Positions 54,561 through 64,000 of a stretch of DNA of 64,000 nt are shown one piece after another. Source of the stretch: Inmirania thermothiophila (GTDB lineage Bacteria; Pseudomonadota; Gammaproteobacteria; DSM-100275). The stretch spans positions 62,001 to 126,000 of the forward strand of contig NZ_RJVI01000002.1 in NCBI RefSeq assembly GCF_003751635.1, written 5' to 3'. Position numbers and translations under genes: made by a program. Below the pieces are notes generated by a model. It made no database searches. It saw nothing but the letters and a program-made list of their open reading frames with translations, and had not been told where the DNA came from. Numbering within the stretch: position 1 is the first letter of the stretch; the number at the start of each line of letters is the position of its first letter.

Positions 54561-55988
54561 ATGAGGCTCGTCTGCCACGGCGCGGCGCGGGGCGTGACCG
54601 GCTCGTGCCATCTGCTGGAGGCGGGCGGGCGGCGCGTCCTCGTCGACTGCGGCCTCTTCCAGGGCGGGGACGGGATCGAGGAGGCCAACCGCCGCCCGTT
54701 CGGGTTCGATCCGGCGACGGTGGACGCGCTCCTCCTCACCCACGCCCACCTGGATCACTGCGGCCGCCTGCCGCTGCTGGTGCGCGAGGGCTTCCGCGGC
54801 GAGGTCATCGCCACCGCGGCGACCCGCGATCTGGCGCGGCTGGTGCTGCTGGACGCGGCCCACCTGCAGGAGGCCGAGGCCGCCTGGCGCGCGCGCAAGG
54901 CGGCGCGCCGGGGGCGGCGGCCACCGCCCGGCCCCCTCTACGGGCTCCTGGACGTCCTGGAGGCGATGGACCGCTTCGGGCGCATCGCCCGCTACGGCGA
55001 GCCGCTGGAGGTGCTGCCGGGGTTGCGCGCCACCTTCCACGACGCCGGCCACATCCTGGGCTCGGCCTTCCTGGTGCTGGAGCACGGCGGCCGCCGGGTG
55101 GCCTTCTCCGGGGACCTGGGAAGCCCCGGCCATCCGGTGCTTCGCGACCCGGAGCCGGCCCCGGCGGTGGACGCGGTGGTGATGGAGTCCACCTACGGCG
55201 ACCGCCGCCACCGGCCGCTGGCGGACTCGGTGGCCGAGCTCGTGGAGGTGGTGGATCGCACCCTGCGCGGCGGCGGCAACGTGGTGGTGCCGAGCTTCGC
55301 CCTGGAGCGCGCCCAGGAGCTGCTCTACTTCCTGCGCGAGGCGGTGGAGGACGGGCGGCTGCCGGCGGCGATGCCGGTCTTCCTCGACTCGCCCATGGCC
55401 ATCGCCGCCACCGAGGTCTTCCGCCGTCACCCCGAGTGCTACGACCGCGAGGCGCGGGCGCTGCTGGAGGCCGGGCGGGACCCGTTCCGGCTGCCGGGGC
55501 TTCGCGCCACGCGCGAGACCGCCGACTCCATGGCCATCAACCAGATCCGGGGCGGGGCGGTGATCATCGCCGGCTCCGGGATGTGCACCGGCGGGCGCGT
55601 GCTGCACCACCTGCGGCACAACCTGTGGCGGCGCGAGTGCGCGGTGGTGCTGGTGGGCTTCGCCGCCGAGGGCACGCTGGCCCGGCGCCTGGTGGACGGG
55701 GCCCGCCGGGTCCGGATCCTGGGCGAGGACATCCCGGTGCGCGCAAGCATCCACACCATCAACGGCTTCTCCGCCCATGCCGATCGCGCGGAGCTGGCGG
55801 CCTGGCACGCCGGTGCGCGGGCGCGGCGCACGGTGCTGGTCCACGGCGAGACGCGGGCGATGGAGGCGCTGGCCGCGCGCCTCGGCGGCGGGGTGGTCTG
55901 CCCGCGGGAGGGTGAGCCCGTGCCCCTCGCGCTCGCCGATCCGGCGGCGGGCCTCAGAGCAGACGGCGGCCGGCCGGGGTGTCGATGA
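54561..55988 (+). CDS. Beta-CASP metallo-beta-lactamase ribonuclease
   Basis: 475 residues. Zinc motifs: LLLTHAHLDHCGRLPLL (HxHxDH), HDAGHILGS and FSGDLGSPGHPV. The beta-CASP part has MESTYGDRRHRP, VVPSFALERAQELLYFL, DSPMAIAATEVF, IIAGSGMCTGGRVLHHLRHNL and the terminal SAHADRAEL. This is the CPSF73/RNase J-like group of mRNA-processing nucleases. Cytoplasmic. Its 3' end overlaps the convergent glyoxalase-like gene by 35 bases. Confidence 0.9.
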   Translation: MRLVCHGAARGVTGSCHLLEAGGRRVLVDCGLFQGGDGIEEANRRPFGFDPATVDALLLTHAHLDHCGRLPLLVREGFRGEVIATAATRDLARLVLLDAAHLQEAEAAWRARKAARRGRRPPPGPLYGLLDVLEAMDRFGRIARYGEPLEVLPGLRATFHDAGHILGSAFLVLEHGGRRVAFSGDLGSPGHPVLRDPEPAPAVDAVVMESTYGDRRHRPLADSVAELVEVVDRTLRGGGNVVVPSFALERAQELLYFLREAVEDGRLPAAMPVFLDSPMAIAATEVFRRHPECYDREARALLEAGRDPFRLPGLRATRETADSMAINQIRGGAVIIAGSGMCTGGRVLHHLRHNLWRRECAVVLVGFAAEGTLARRLVDGARRVRILGEDIPVRASIHTINGFSAHADRAELAAWHAGARARRTVLVHGETRAMEALAARLGGGVVCPREGEPVPLALADPAAGLRADGGRPGCR

Positions 55989-56571
55989 GCGCCTCGAGGC
56001 CGGGCGGGCCGGCCGCCACCTCCAGCGGTGCGGCGGTCAGGCCCAGCGCCTCCAGCACGCGGCGGATGCGGCCGGGATCGGGGTGGCGCAGGCGCAGCCG
56101 GTGCAGGCGCAGGCCGTCGTCGGGCAGGCGCGCGGCGGGGTGGACGCCCTCCGGCCAGCGGATCAGCGAGGGCAGGACCCCGCCCGCGGGGAGGGTGCCG
56201 TCCGGCGGGAAGGCGATCTCCCAGCGCAGGTCGCCGCGGCGCATGGGGCGCGGCGGCCCCGGCGGCTCGGGGTGTGCGCCGAGGGCTGCTGCGAGGTCGG
56301 CGCAGCGGGCCACCCAGGCGCCGAGGCGGGGCGCAGGCGGGGGGCGGTCGAGGCCGAACCAGCGCGGGTGCGGCGGTGCCGGGGCCTGCGGGTCCACCGC
56401 GATGACCTCCAGGTAGCACCCCTCGCCGAGGCGCAGGAGGCGGTTGTGGGTGCCCATGTCGGGATGGGCGCCGCCGGGCCGCGGGGCGGCGCCGAGCCTC
56501 GCCGCCACCCAGGCGCCGCCGGCGTCGAGGTCGGGGGCGAGGACGACGAGGTGGTCGATGGCGGCGCGCAT
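55954..56571 (-). CDS. Glyoxalase-like (VOC superfamily) protein
   Basis: 205 residues. Glyoxalase-like domain (Glyoxalase_3 type): IDHLVVLAPDLDAGGAWVAARLG, HPDMGTHNRLLRLGEGCYLEVIAVDP, PRWFGLDRPPPAPRLGAWVARCADL and LRRHRLRLRHPDP-type C-terminal half. The motif GTHNxLLxLGxxxYLEVIAxDP is strong. Substrate unknown. No convincing ribosome-binding site is upstream of the ATG at 56571. Confidence 0.85.
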   Translation of the reverse strand: MRAAIDHLVVLAPDLDAGGAWVAARLGAAPRPGGAHPDMGTHNRLLRLGEGCYLEVIAVDPQAPAPPHPRWFGLDRPPPAPRLGAWVARCADLAAALGAHPEPPGPPRPMRRGDLRWEIAFPPDGTLPAGGVLPSLIRWPEGVHPAARLPDDGLRLHRLRLRHPDPGRIRRVLEALGLTAAPLEVAAGPPGLEALIDTPAGRRLL

Positions 56572-56673
56572 GGGAGGGAGTGTACCCGAGGCGGGGACCA
56601 TGGCAGGATGCGACGGCGGTGGCGCCGCCGCAGCGCGGGGCCGCCGCGCGAGGCAGGACGGGGAGGACAGGAG

Positions 56674-57156
56674 ATGAGCAGGCGCAGGATCGGGGTCGGG
56701 ATGGTCGCGCTCGCTCTGGCGACGGGCGGGGCGGCGACGGCGCAGGCGGGGGAGTGGCGCCTCGGGGTCAAGGCCTCCCGGGTCGACAGCCGCATCGCCG
56801 GGGCCGACGACCCCACCAATCTCGCCCTCGTGCTGGGGCGCGAGTGGGGGATCGGGGTCGGGGACCTCGCGCTGGAGCTGGAGGTCTCGCGCACCACCGA
56901 CAGCGGCCGGGTCGGGGGCGCCGACCTCGACGTGGACAGCGAGGCCGCGTACCTCGCCTTCCGCAGCGCCGGGCCGGTCTACCTCGTCGCCCGTCTCGGC
57001 GCCGCCCACGCGGAGCGGACCGGGCGGGCGGACGTCGACGATTCGGCGGCCGGGGTCGGCCTCGGGGTCAGCGCGGGGCTCTTCCGCCTGGAGCTCGAGT
57101 ACACCGACGTCGGCGACGGGGACGTGCGCTTCCTCAGCTTCGGCGTCTGGTTCTGA
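56674..57156 (+). CDS. Small outer-membrane beta-barrel protein
   Basis: 160 residues. Signal peptide (GVGMVALALATGGAATAQAG). The rest alternates hydrophobic and polar residues as in an eight-strand barrel: WRLGVKASRVDSRIAG, LALVLGREWGIGVGDLALELEVS, AAYLAFRSAGPVYLVARLGAAH, VGLGVSAGLFRLELEYTDVG, and ends FLSFGVWF with the terminal Phe typical of BAM substrates. ATG follows GACAGGAG by three bases. Ligand or role unknown. Confidence 0.8.
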   Translation: MSRRRIGVGMVALALATGGAATAQAGEWRLGVKASRVDSRIAGADDPTNLALVLGREWGIGVGDLALELEVSRTTDSGRVGGADLDVDSEAAYLAFRSAGPVYLVARLGAAHAERTGRADVDDSAAGVGLGVSAGLFRLELEYTDVGDGDVRFLSFGVWF

Positions 57157-57179
57157 GCCCCGCCGCGGGGGGCGGGCCC

Positions 57180-59579
<2,400 letters not shown>

Positions 59580-59581
59580 GT

Positions 59582-59974
59582 TCAGGCCCCCTTGCGGAAG
59601 CGGATGTAGAGGCAGCCGTCGACGAGCTGATGCCCGTCGAGGGCGAGCCCCGCGGGCAGCTCGATGCGGCGGCGGAAGCGCCCGTGCGGGATCTCCAGGC
59701 GGCGGATGAAGCCGCTGCGGGCGTCGGCGGGCAGGCGCCGTTCGCCCTCGATGACGGCGACGCCGGGCTCGTGGCGAAGCCGCACCCGCTCCGCCGGCAC
59801 CCCGGGGAGCGCGGCCACGATCCAGACCGCCTCGGGCGTCTCGTAGACGTCCACCGGCGGCTCCCACGCCGCGTCCGCGGCAGGCTCGAAGAAGCGCCGG
59901 TGCAGCCGCTCGGCGCGCGCCAGCATCGCCAGCGCCTCCTGCCACATCCACGATTCCAGGTCTCGTCCGGTCAT
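59582..59974 (-). CDS. hsp20: Small heat-shock protein, Hsp20 family
   Basis: 130 residues. Alpha-crystallin domain (about 38-130): PPVDVYETPEAVWIVAALPGV, HEPGVAVIEGERRLPADA, RLEIPHGRFRRRIELPAGLAL, GCLYIRFRKGA. No C-terminal IxI tail follows, so oligomer formation may differ from canonical small heat-shock proteins. First gene of an hsp20-lon operon: a holdase plus the protease for unfolded proteins. Confidence 0.93.
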   Translation of the reverse strand: MTGRDLESWMWQEALAMLARAERLHRRFFEPAADAAWEPPVDVYETPEAVWIVAALPGVPAERVRLRHEPGVAVIEGERRLPADARSGFIRRLEIPHGRFRRRIELPAGLALDGHQLVDGCLYIRFRKGA

Positions 59975-60023
59975 CGCTCGACTCCGTCTCCGCACGGCGC
60001 CGGGCGCGGCCCGGCACTGCGGG

Positions 60024-60052
60024 AGATGGGGGCGCGCGGAGCGGGTTTCCAG
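60024..60052 (-). promoter_or_regulatory. Sigma-32 (heat-shock) promoter of hsp20-lon
   Basis: On the minus strand: CTGGAAA (60052-60046), 14 bases, CCCCATCT (60031-60024). Six of seven -35 bases and all defined -10 bases match the sigma-32 consensus. The start point would be near 60016, about 42 bases before the hsp20 ATG. Confidence 0.85.
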
Positions 60053-60167
60053 GGCGCGGCCGGGCGCGCCTCGGGAGCGCGCAGGAGGGGCGGGGCCCGT
60101 TCCGGGGAATGACGCGCGGCCGGTCCCGCGCCGCCGCGCACACACGGGCGCACGCGGTGGCGGGCGC

Positions 60168-61268
60168 TCAGGGACAGTCCACGGGGCTCGTGGCGAAGCC
60201 GATGCCGGCCCGGAAGTCCGGTTGCCCGATGGTCGAGAGAGCGCGGTTGCCCTGGAACCAGAGGAGGAATCGCCCGTTCTCGAGCAGCACCGACGCCGCG
60301 CGTCCTCCGCTGGCCTCCTTCCAGTCGCCGCGGCCGGCGGGAAGGATGTCGCGTTCGACCTCCGTGAAATCGACGCCGTCGTCGCTCACGGCGTGGACCA
60401 GCGAGTGCGTGCTGAAGGAGTCGAAATCGCTCACCACGGTGTAGAAGAGGTGGACGCGACCCGCGCCGTCGAGCACGGGGTCGGGCTGGGTCACGCCGCC
60501 GAATGTGGCGGGGTAGCCGCTGCCGAGCCTCACCACCGCCCGCCTGTCGCCCGCGGCGTCCGTGACGTGCGTGAAGCTGCTGCCGTCCGGGGAACGGGCG
60601 AGCAGGATGGCCGCCTCCGGTTTGCCGTCGGCGTCGATGCGTATGCCCACGTGGTAGAGCAGAAACTCGCCTCGCCCCGGATGGTAGATGACGCCGGGTT
60701 CGGCTGCGGTGAAGAAGCCCCACTTCCCGGGGTCGGTCTGCGCGGTGACCACGGGATTGGCGGGATCGCGCACCCAATGCTCCCCGTCCGTCGATGTCGC
60801 GTGGCCGATGGCGTAGACGCCGTTCTCGCAGCCGTTCGTGTCGTCCTGCGTGCACCCCGAGTAGTAGAGGTGGTAGGTGCCGGCGTGCAGGACCACCTCG
60901 GGGGTCTCGGTGCGCAGTTCGTCGAAGTCGCCCGGCTTCCCCGTGGGGGAGAATTGCTCCACCGGGTCGATGGTCCACGCCAGCCCGTCCGGGGACGTGG
61001 CTTCGTAGACCGCGACGCGGATCGGGCTCGACAAGGGGTCGCCGGCGGTCAGCCACATACGGTACTGCCCGTCCTCACGGCGTACCGAGGGATCGTTCCA
61101 GAATGCCCGCGGGAACAGTGTGCCGAAGCCGATCACCGGGTTGAGCCCGGACTCGGTGCAGCAGGATGTGGGCGGGAGCGGGCCGCCGTCCGAGCCGTTC
61201 CCGCACGCCGCGAGGGCGGCGCTCGTCCCAACGACGATGATTCGCGCGACGGCGGTGCAGTCAGCCAT
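60168..61268 (-). CDS. Secreted lipoprotein with five-bladed beta-propeller (glycosidase-like) repeats
   Basis: 366 residues. Lipoprotein signal with lipobox LAAC (Cys about 22). The mature part carries repeated GH32/GH43/GH62-like propeller strands: FWNDPSVRREDGQYRMWLTAG, TPEVVLHAGTYHLYYSGCTQ, YAIGHATSTDGEHWVRD, GVIYHPGRGEFLLYHVGIRI, QPDPVLDGAGRVHLFYTVVS, SVLLENGRFLLWFQGN. Such folds occur in polysaccharide-acting and binding proteins; catalytic acids cannot be assigned. GGAGGAAGGGG precedes the ATG. Divergent from a PEP-CTERM gene and sharing a regulatory region, so a matrix or envelope-polysaccharide role is plausible. Confidence 0.82.
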   Translation of the reverse strand: MADCTAVARIIVVGTSAALAACGNGSDGGPLPPTSCCTESGLNPVIGFGTLFPRAFWNDPSVRREDGQYRMWLTAGDPLSSPIRVAVYEATSPDGLAWTIDPVEQFSPTGKPGDFDELRTETPEVVLHAGTYHLYYSGCTQDDTNGCENGVYAIGHATSTDGEHWVRDPANPVVTAQTDPGKWGFFTAAEPGVIYHPGRGEFLLYHVGIRIDADGKPEAAILLARSPDGSSFTHVTDAAGDRRAVVRLGSGYPATFGGVTQPDPVLDGAGRVHLFYTVVSDFDSFSTHSLVHAVSDDGVDFTEVERDILPAGRGDWKEASGGRAASVLLENGRFLLWFQGNRALSTIGQPDFRAGIGFATSPVDCP

Positions 61269-61344
61269 GCCGGCCCCTTCCTCCGGGCCGTGCCGCGGGG
61301 GCGGATGCGCATCGCAGGTCCCGGCGGCGTTGAGGACACGATAG

Positions 61345-61358
61345 GCCAATCCGGTGCC
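61345..61358 (-). promoter_or_regulatory. Sigma-54-like promoter of the propeller lipoprotein gene
   Basis: On the minus strand GGCAC, six bases, TGGC: GG and GC are 10 bases apart as required. Consensus is TGGCACG-N4-TTGC; one -12 base differs. The start codon is about 77 bases downstream of the GC. Chance matches are possible in GC-rich DNA. Confidence 0.4.
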
Positions 61359-61445
61359 CGCTGCCAGGTCGCTGTCCGTTCTCCCACGTCCCTCGGGATC
61401 CGCGTGCCCGGCCGCCGGGCGTGCCCCGGCCCCGTCCGCGCCGGG

Positions 61446-61466
61446 CATGTCAGGATTCTTTACATG
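61446..61466. promoter_or_regulatory. Palindromic upstream activator site candidate
   Basis: CATGTCA, GGATTCT, TTACATG: an inverted repeat (one mismatch pair) in the AT-richest stretch of the intergenic region. Its centre is about 111 bases from the minus-strand -12 and about 131 bases from the plus-strand -12, normal distances for an enhancer-binding protein site. Family of the binding protein unknown. Confidence 0.5.
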
Positions 61467-61572
61467 CGGGCCCGCGAAGGCGTCGGCGGCCGCTGCACCG
61501 CCGTCGAGCAGGCTCGGCAAGGGTCTGTGCCACAAGCGCAATCTCTCGGGTCGGCAGGGGCCGAAGGGGCCT

Positions 61573-61588
61573 CGGCACGGTTCCTGCA
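61573..61588 (+). promoter_or_regulatory. Sigma-54-like promoter of the PEP-CTERM gene
   Basis: GGCACG (61574-61579), four bases, CTGC (61584-61587): the -24 half matches fully and the -12 differs at one base (TTGC expected). GG and GC are 10 bases apart. The PEP-CTERM ATG is about 52 bases further. RpoN with PrsK/PrsR control of PEP-CTERM genes is known in other proteobacteria. Confidence 0.55.
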
Positions 61589-61639
61589 TCGCTTTCCGCA
61601 CCGCCGCCGGGTGCCGGCGGCCGCGAAGGGAGCAGGGCG

Positions 61640-62467
61640 ATGCAAGGCAAGAATCCGTGGTGGCTGGGTGCGCTGGGCGGAGGGCTCCTGCTTGCCGCCG
61701 TGCCGGCGGGTGCGGGGCCGATCTTCCTGACCGGTCACGATCCGGACTACCATGCGCAGGACAGTGCGGGGGCGCGGAACCTCCTCCGCGTGGGGCTCGA
61801 GTTCGCCACCGGGGGCATGGCCTTCGACAGCACGACCCGGTTTCTCTGGGTCGAGTCCTTCGATCCCATCCCCGGCGGCCACCGTCGCGGCGCGGACGGG
61901 CTCAACGCCATCGGGCTCGTGCCCGGCACCCACTACGATTGGGTCGACGCCGCCGGCTTCGCGACGGCGGACCTCTCCGCCTACGAGGCGGTGGGGATCG
62001 CCTCCGCCTTCGGCGGCATGCTGACGCGGGACGAGCTCGATGCGCTGGTGGCCCGCAAGGCCGACCTCGAGGCCTTCATCAACGCGGGCAGGGGTCTGTT
62101 CGCCGCCTCCGAGTGCTTCCCCTGCGGGGCGAATCTGCTCGCCGGTCCGACCCCGCCGGACCTCTTCGGCTTCCTGCCGGTGACGGTCACCTCCATCGGC
62201 GCAAGCCCCCCCTTCACGGTGACGCCCTTCGGCAGCGGTCTGGGGCTCGTGGACGGAGACCTCAACGATCCGACCCACAACTCCTTCGGCCTCGTGGGCG
62301 GCCTCAGCGTCGTGGACACCGACGCCGCGGGCAACGCCACCACGCTCGCCGGCGTGGCCAGCGTCGGGGGCGACGGCTTCACGCCGGTGCCCGAGCCCGC
62401 GACGCTGGCGCTGCTGGGCGCGGGGCTGGGTCTCATGGGCTGGCGCCGGCGGCCGGCCGCTTCGTAG
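61640..62467 (+). CDS. PEP-CTERM sorting-domain protein
   Basis: 275 residues. Signal peptide (WWLGALGGGLLLAAVPAGAG), a mature domain without recognised motifs, and a C-terminal sorting signal: VPEPATLALLGAGLGLMGWRRR (PEP motif, TM helix, Arg cluster). Exosortase EpsH/XrtA, expected elsewhere in the genome, would cut and hand the protein to the envelope or extracellular matrix. The mature part has an IASAFGGMLTRDELDALVARKADLEAFINAGRGLF segment and one Cys pair (SECFPCGAN). No binding or enzyme motif is seen. Usually co-produced with exopolysaccharide. Confidence 0.9.
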   Translation: MQGKNPWWLGALGGGLLLAAVPAGAGPIFLTGHDPDYHAQDSAGARNLLRVGLEFATGGMAFDSTTRFLWVESFDPIPGGHRRGADGLNAIGLVPGTHYDWVDAAGFATADLSAYEAVGIASAFGGMLTRDELDALVARKADLEAFINAGRGLFAASECFPCGANLLAGPTPPDLFGFLPVTVTSIGASPPFTVTPFGSGLGLVDGDLNDPTHNSFGLVGGLSVVDTDAAGNATTLAGVASVGGDGFTPVPEPATLALLGAGLGLMGWRRRPAAS

Positions 62468-62490
62468 GCGGTGGCCGGAGGCGGCCCGCC

Positions 62491-64000
62491 TCAGGCCTCG
62501 ATGCGGATGAGATCCTCCGGGCCGAGCTCGGCCACCGAGCGTCGGCCCATGACGCGCAGGTAGGTCTCGATGCGCCGGCGGCTGCCGTCGAGGAAGGCGG
62601 CTAGGCGCTCCGAGGCGGTCGCGATGTCGAGGCGGGCGCGCAGCTCGGGCTTCTGCGTCGCGATCCCCACCGGGCACTCGCCGCTGTTGCAGGCGCGGTA
62701 GTACTCGCAGCCAATGGCGAAGAGCGCGGCGGTGGCGAGGGCGCAGGCGTCGGCCCCGAGCGCCAGCGCCTTGATCACGTCCACGGGCGTGCACAGGCCC
62801 CCGGTGGCGACGAGGCTCACCGGGCGGGCCGAGGCCGCGTTGTGGGCGTCCACCAGCTCGCGCGCAACGGGCAGGATCTGCACCAGCGGCATGCCGAAGT
62901 GGTCGCGGACATCCACCGGCGCCGCCCCGGTGCCGCCGCCGTAGCCGTCCACGGTGATGAAGTCGGGCTCCAGCGCCAGCGCGGCGCGCACGTCCTCGGG
63001 GTCGTTGGCGGCGAGCTTGATGCCCACGGGGATGCGGCCGGCGGTGCGTTCGCGGATCCAGGCGATGCGCGCGCGCAGCGCCTCGGGCCCGTCGATGTCG
63101 GGGAAGCGCGCCGGCGAGTGGGCGGGCGTGCCCGGCGCGATCCCGCGCACCGCGGAGATCTCCTCGGTGACCTTGGCCGCCGGCAGCTCGCCGCCGAGAC
63201 CGGGCTTGGCGGACTGGCCGAGCTTGATCTCCACCGCATCGGCGCGGGCCAGGCTGGCCTCGTTCCAGCCGAAGTAGCCGCTCGCCATCTCGAGGATGTA
63301 GAGGGCGGCGGCCTCGCGCTCCTCCGGCAGCATCCCGCCCTCGCCGGAGCCGATGGCGGTGCCCGCCGCCGCCGCGCCCCTGGCCAGCGCGATCTTGGCC
63401 TCCCGCGACAGCGCGCCGAAGGACATGTGCGAGACGTAGACGGGGAGGGCGAGGCGGAGGGGCCGGGCGGCGCCGCGCCCGATCACCACCTCCGTGGAGA
63501 CCGGCTCGTCCTCGAGCAGCGGCGCGCGGGCAAGCTGCGCCGCGCGCAGGTGGAAGCGGTCGAGACCCGCCGCGGGGGCGGGTCCGCCGGCGCGCGGCGA
63601 GCCCATGGCCTCCACCGCTGGGCCCATGCCCTTGGCCAGGCGGCGCACCTCGTAGTGGCCGCGGGCGTCCTGCCGCCAGCGCCGGAAGCGCCCCTGGTAG
63701 CCGGCGAAGACGGCCTCGGGCAGGGGCGGGACGGCGTCGGCGTCCACGTGCACCACCCCGTCGCGCACCGCCACCGGATAGACGGCGACGCGGTCGTGGA
63801 GGTCGTAGGGCGAGATCCCGGTCTCGAGGTCGAAGTTCCAGCAGTGCAGCGGGCAGACGGCGTCACCGTCCGCGACCCAGCCGCGCGAGAGCTGCCCCTC
63901 GCGATGGGGGCAGCGGTCCTCGAGGGCGTGCACCCGGCCCCGGTGCAGGAACAGCGCCAGAGGGCGGCGGTTGACCCACACCTCCCGGCCCCGGTCTTCC
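62491..64000 (-). CDS. Rieske - glutamate synthase (FMN domain) fusion protein, 5' end outside the window
   Basis: The frame is open to the window edge; about 503 codons are visible. The N-terminal part is a Rieske [2Fe-2S] domain (C-P-H in DRCPHREGQLSRG and CPLHCWNF, giving CxH and CxxH). The remainder is the FMN-binding glutamate synthase domain: PVYVSHMSFGALSREAKIALARG, GSGEGGMLPEER, KLGQSAKPGLGGELPAAKV, TVDGYGGGTGAAPVDVRDH, LVATGGLCTPVDVIKALALGADAC and GCEYYRACNSGECPVGIATQ. There is no class II amidotransferase domain, so ammonia channelling from glutamine is unlikely; this group lacks an agreed substrate. Convergent with the PEP-CTERM gene. Confidence 0.88.
   Translation of the reverse strand, partial: EDRGREVWVNRRPLALFLHRGRVHALEDRCPHREGQLSRGWVADGDAVCPLHCWNFDLETGISPYDLHDRVAVYPVAVRDGVVHVDADAVPPLPEAVFAGYQGRFRRWRQDARGHYEVRRLAKGMGPAVEAMGSPRAGGPAPAAGLDRFHLRAAQLARAPLLEDEPVSTEVVIGRGAARPLRLALPVYVSHMSFGALSREAKIALARGAAAAGTAIGSGEGGMLPEEREAAALYILEMASGYFGWNEASLARADAVEIKLGQSAKPGLGGELPAAKVTEEISAVRGIAPGTPAHSPARFPDIDGPEALRARIAWIRERTAGRIPVGIKLAANDPEDVRAALALEPDFITVDGYGGGTGAAPVDVRDHFGMPLVQILPVARELVDAHNAASARPVSLVATGGLCTPVDVIKALALGADACALATAALFAIGCEYYRACNSGECPVGIATQKPELRARLDIATASERLAAFLDGSRRRIETYLRVMGRRSVAELGPEDLIRIEA

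Larger units (their letters stand above)
61269..61639. other. Divergent regulatory region between the propeller lipoprotein and the PEP-CTERM gene
   Basis: No gene seen in these 371 bases. The region holds a near-central AT-richer palindrome (61446-61466) with a sigma-54-like -24/-12 element on each side pointing outward (61345-61358 minus; 61573-61588 plus). This architecture is that of an enhancer-bound, RpoN-dependent divergent promoter. Confidence 0.5.

Noticed and set aside
57157-57177. Terminator between the outer-membrane barrel gene and lon
   Set aside because: GC-rich inverted sequences pair only with a bulge and there is no T run. Too weak to annotate.

Overview
The window is very GC-rich (about 70 percent) and densely packed, with many ATGA/GTGA start-stop overlaps. 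Gene content and order (mutL-miaA-hfq-hflX-hflK-hflC-DUF2065-hisZ-purA, then tRNA-Leu, rnr and rlmB; an Escherichia-type napFDAGHBC operon; PEP-CTERM protein; c-di-GMP proteins) point to a respiratory gammaproteobacterium, probably Chromatiales/Ectothiorhodospiraceae-like. The lineage is inferred from gene order only. No phage, large transposon or CRISPR array was seen.

Layout. 1-2727: the 3' part of a thiamine-diphosphate (ThDP) enzyme gene followed by two short citrate-synthase-fold proteins that both lack the family's catalytic residues. 2762-10403: a TonB-dependent receptor, a periplasmic binding protein and a 1495-residue hybrid histidine kinase with three receiver domains, an Hpt, a GGDEF and an EAL domain. 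10413-28395: housekeeping genes (queG, nnr, tsaE, amidase, mutL, miaA, hfq, hflX, hflKC, hisZ, purA, tRNA-Leu, rnr, an OmpA-type lipoprotein, rlmB). 28478-36080: a perfect FNR-type box, napFDAGHBC, a terminator, then a cupredoxin and an ethylbenzene-dehydrogenase-type haem-binding protein. 36098-37762: a diguanylate cyclase with a c-type haem motif, divergent from the next block.

37846-47490: a sigma-70 promoter and cobalamin riboswitch drive btuB-cobB-btuF-cobQ-cobU-cobT-cobC-cobS. Three lesions lie here: a 61-bp repeat-flanked insertion that frameshifts cobB, a 132-bp repeat-flanked in-frame insertion in cobQ, and a vapBC-type toxin-antitoxin pair sitting backwards between cobC and cobS. 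The toxin frame lacks its stop codon and reads antisense into cobC.

47500-64000: an M20 peptidase, an FtsH-family protease behind a sigma-32-like promoter, a DUF1631 protein divergent from an HDOD protein, a beta-CASP nuclease, a glyoxalase-like protein, a small outer-membrane barrel, an hsp20-lon operon behind a second sigma-32-like promoter, a beta-propeller lipoprotein divergent from a PEP-CTERM protein (the shared intergenic region holds a palindrome flanked by two sigma-54-like promoters), and a partial Rieske-glutamate synthase fusion.

Strongest leads: the ThDP/double pseudo-citrate-synthase operon, the TonB-to-c-di-GMP transenvelope system, the repeat-flanked insertions in two cobalamin genes, the haem-containing cyclase beside nap, and the divergent sigma-54-type control region of the PEP-CTERM gene. 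All functions are read from sequence motifs; no database search was possible.
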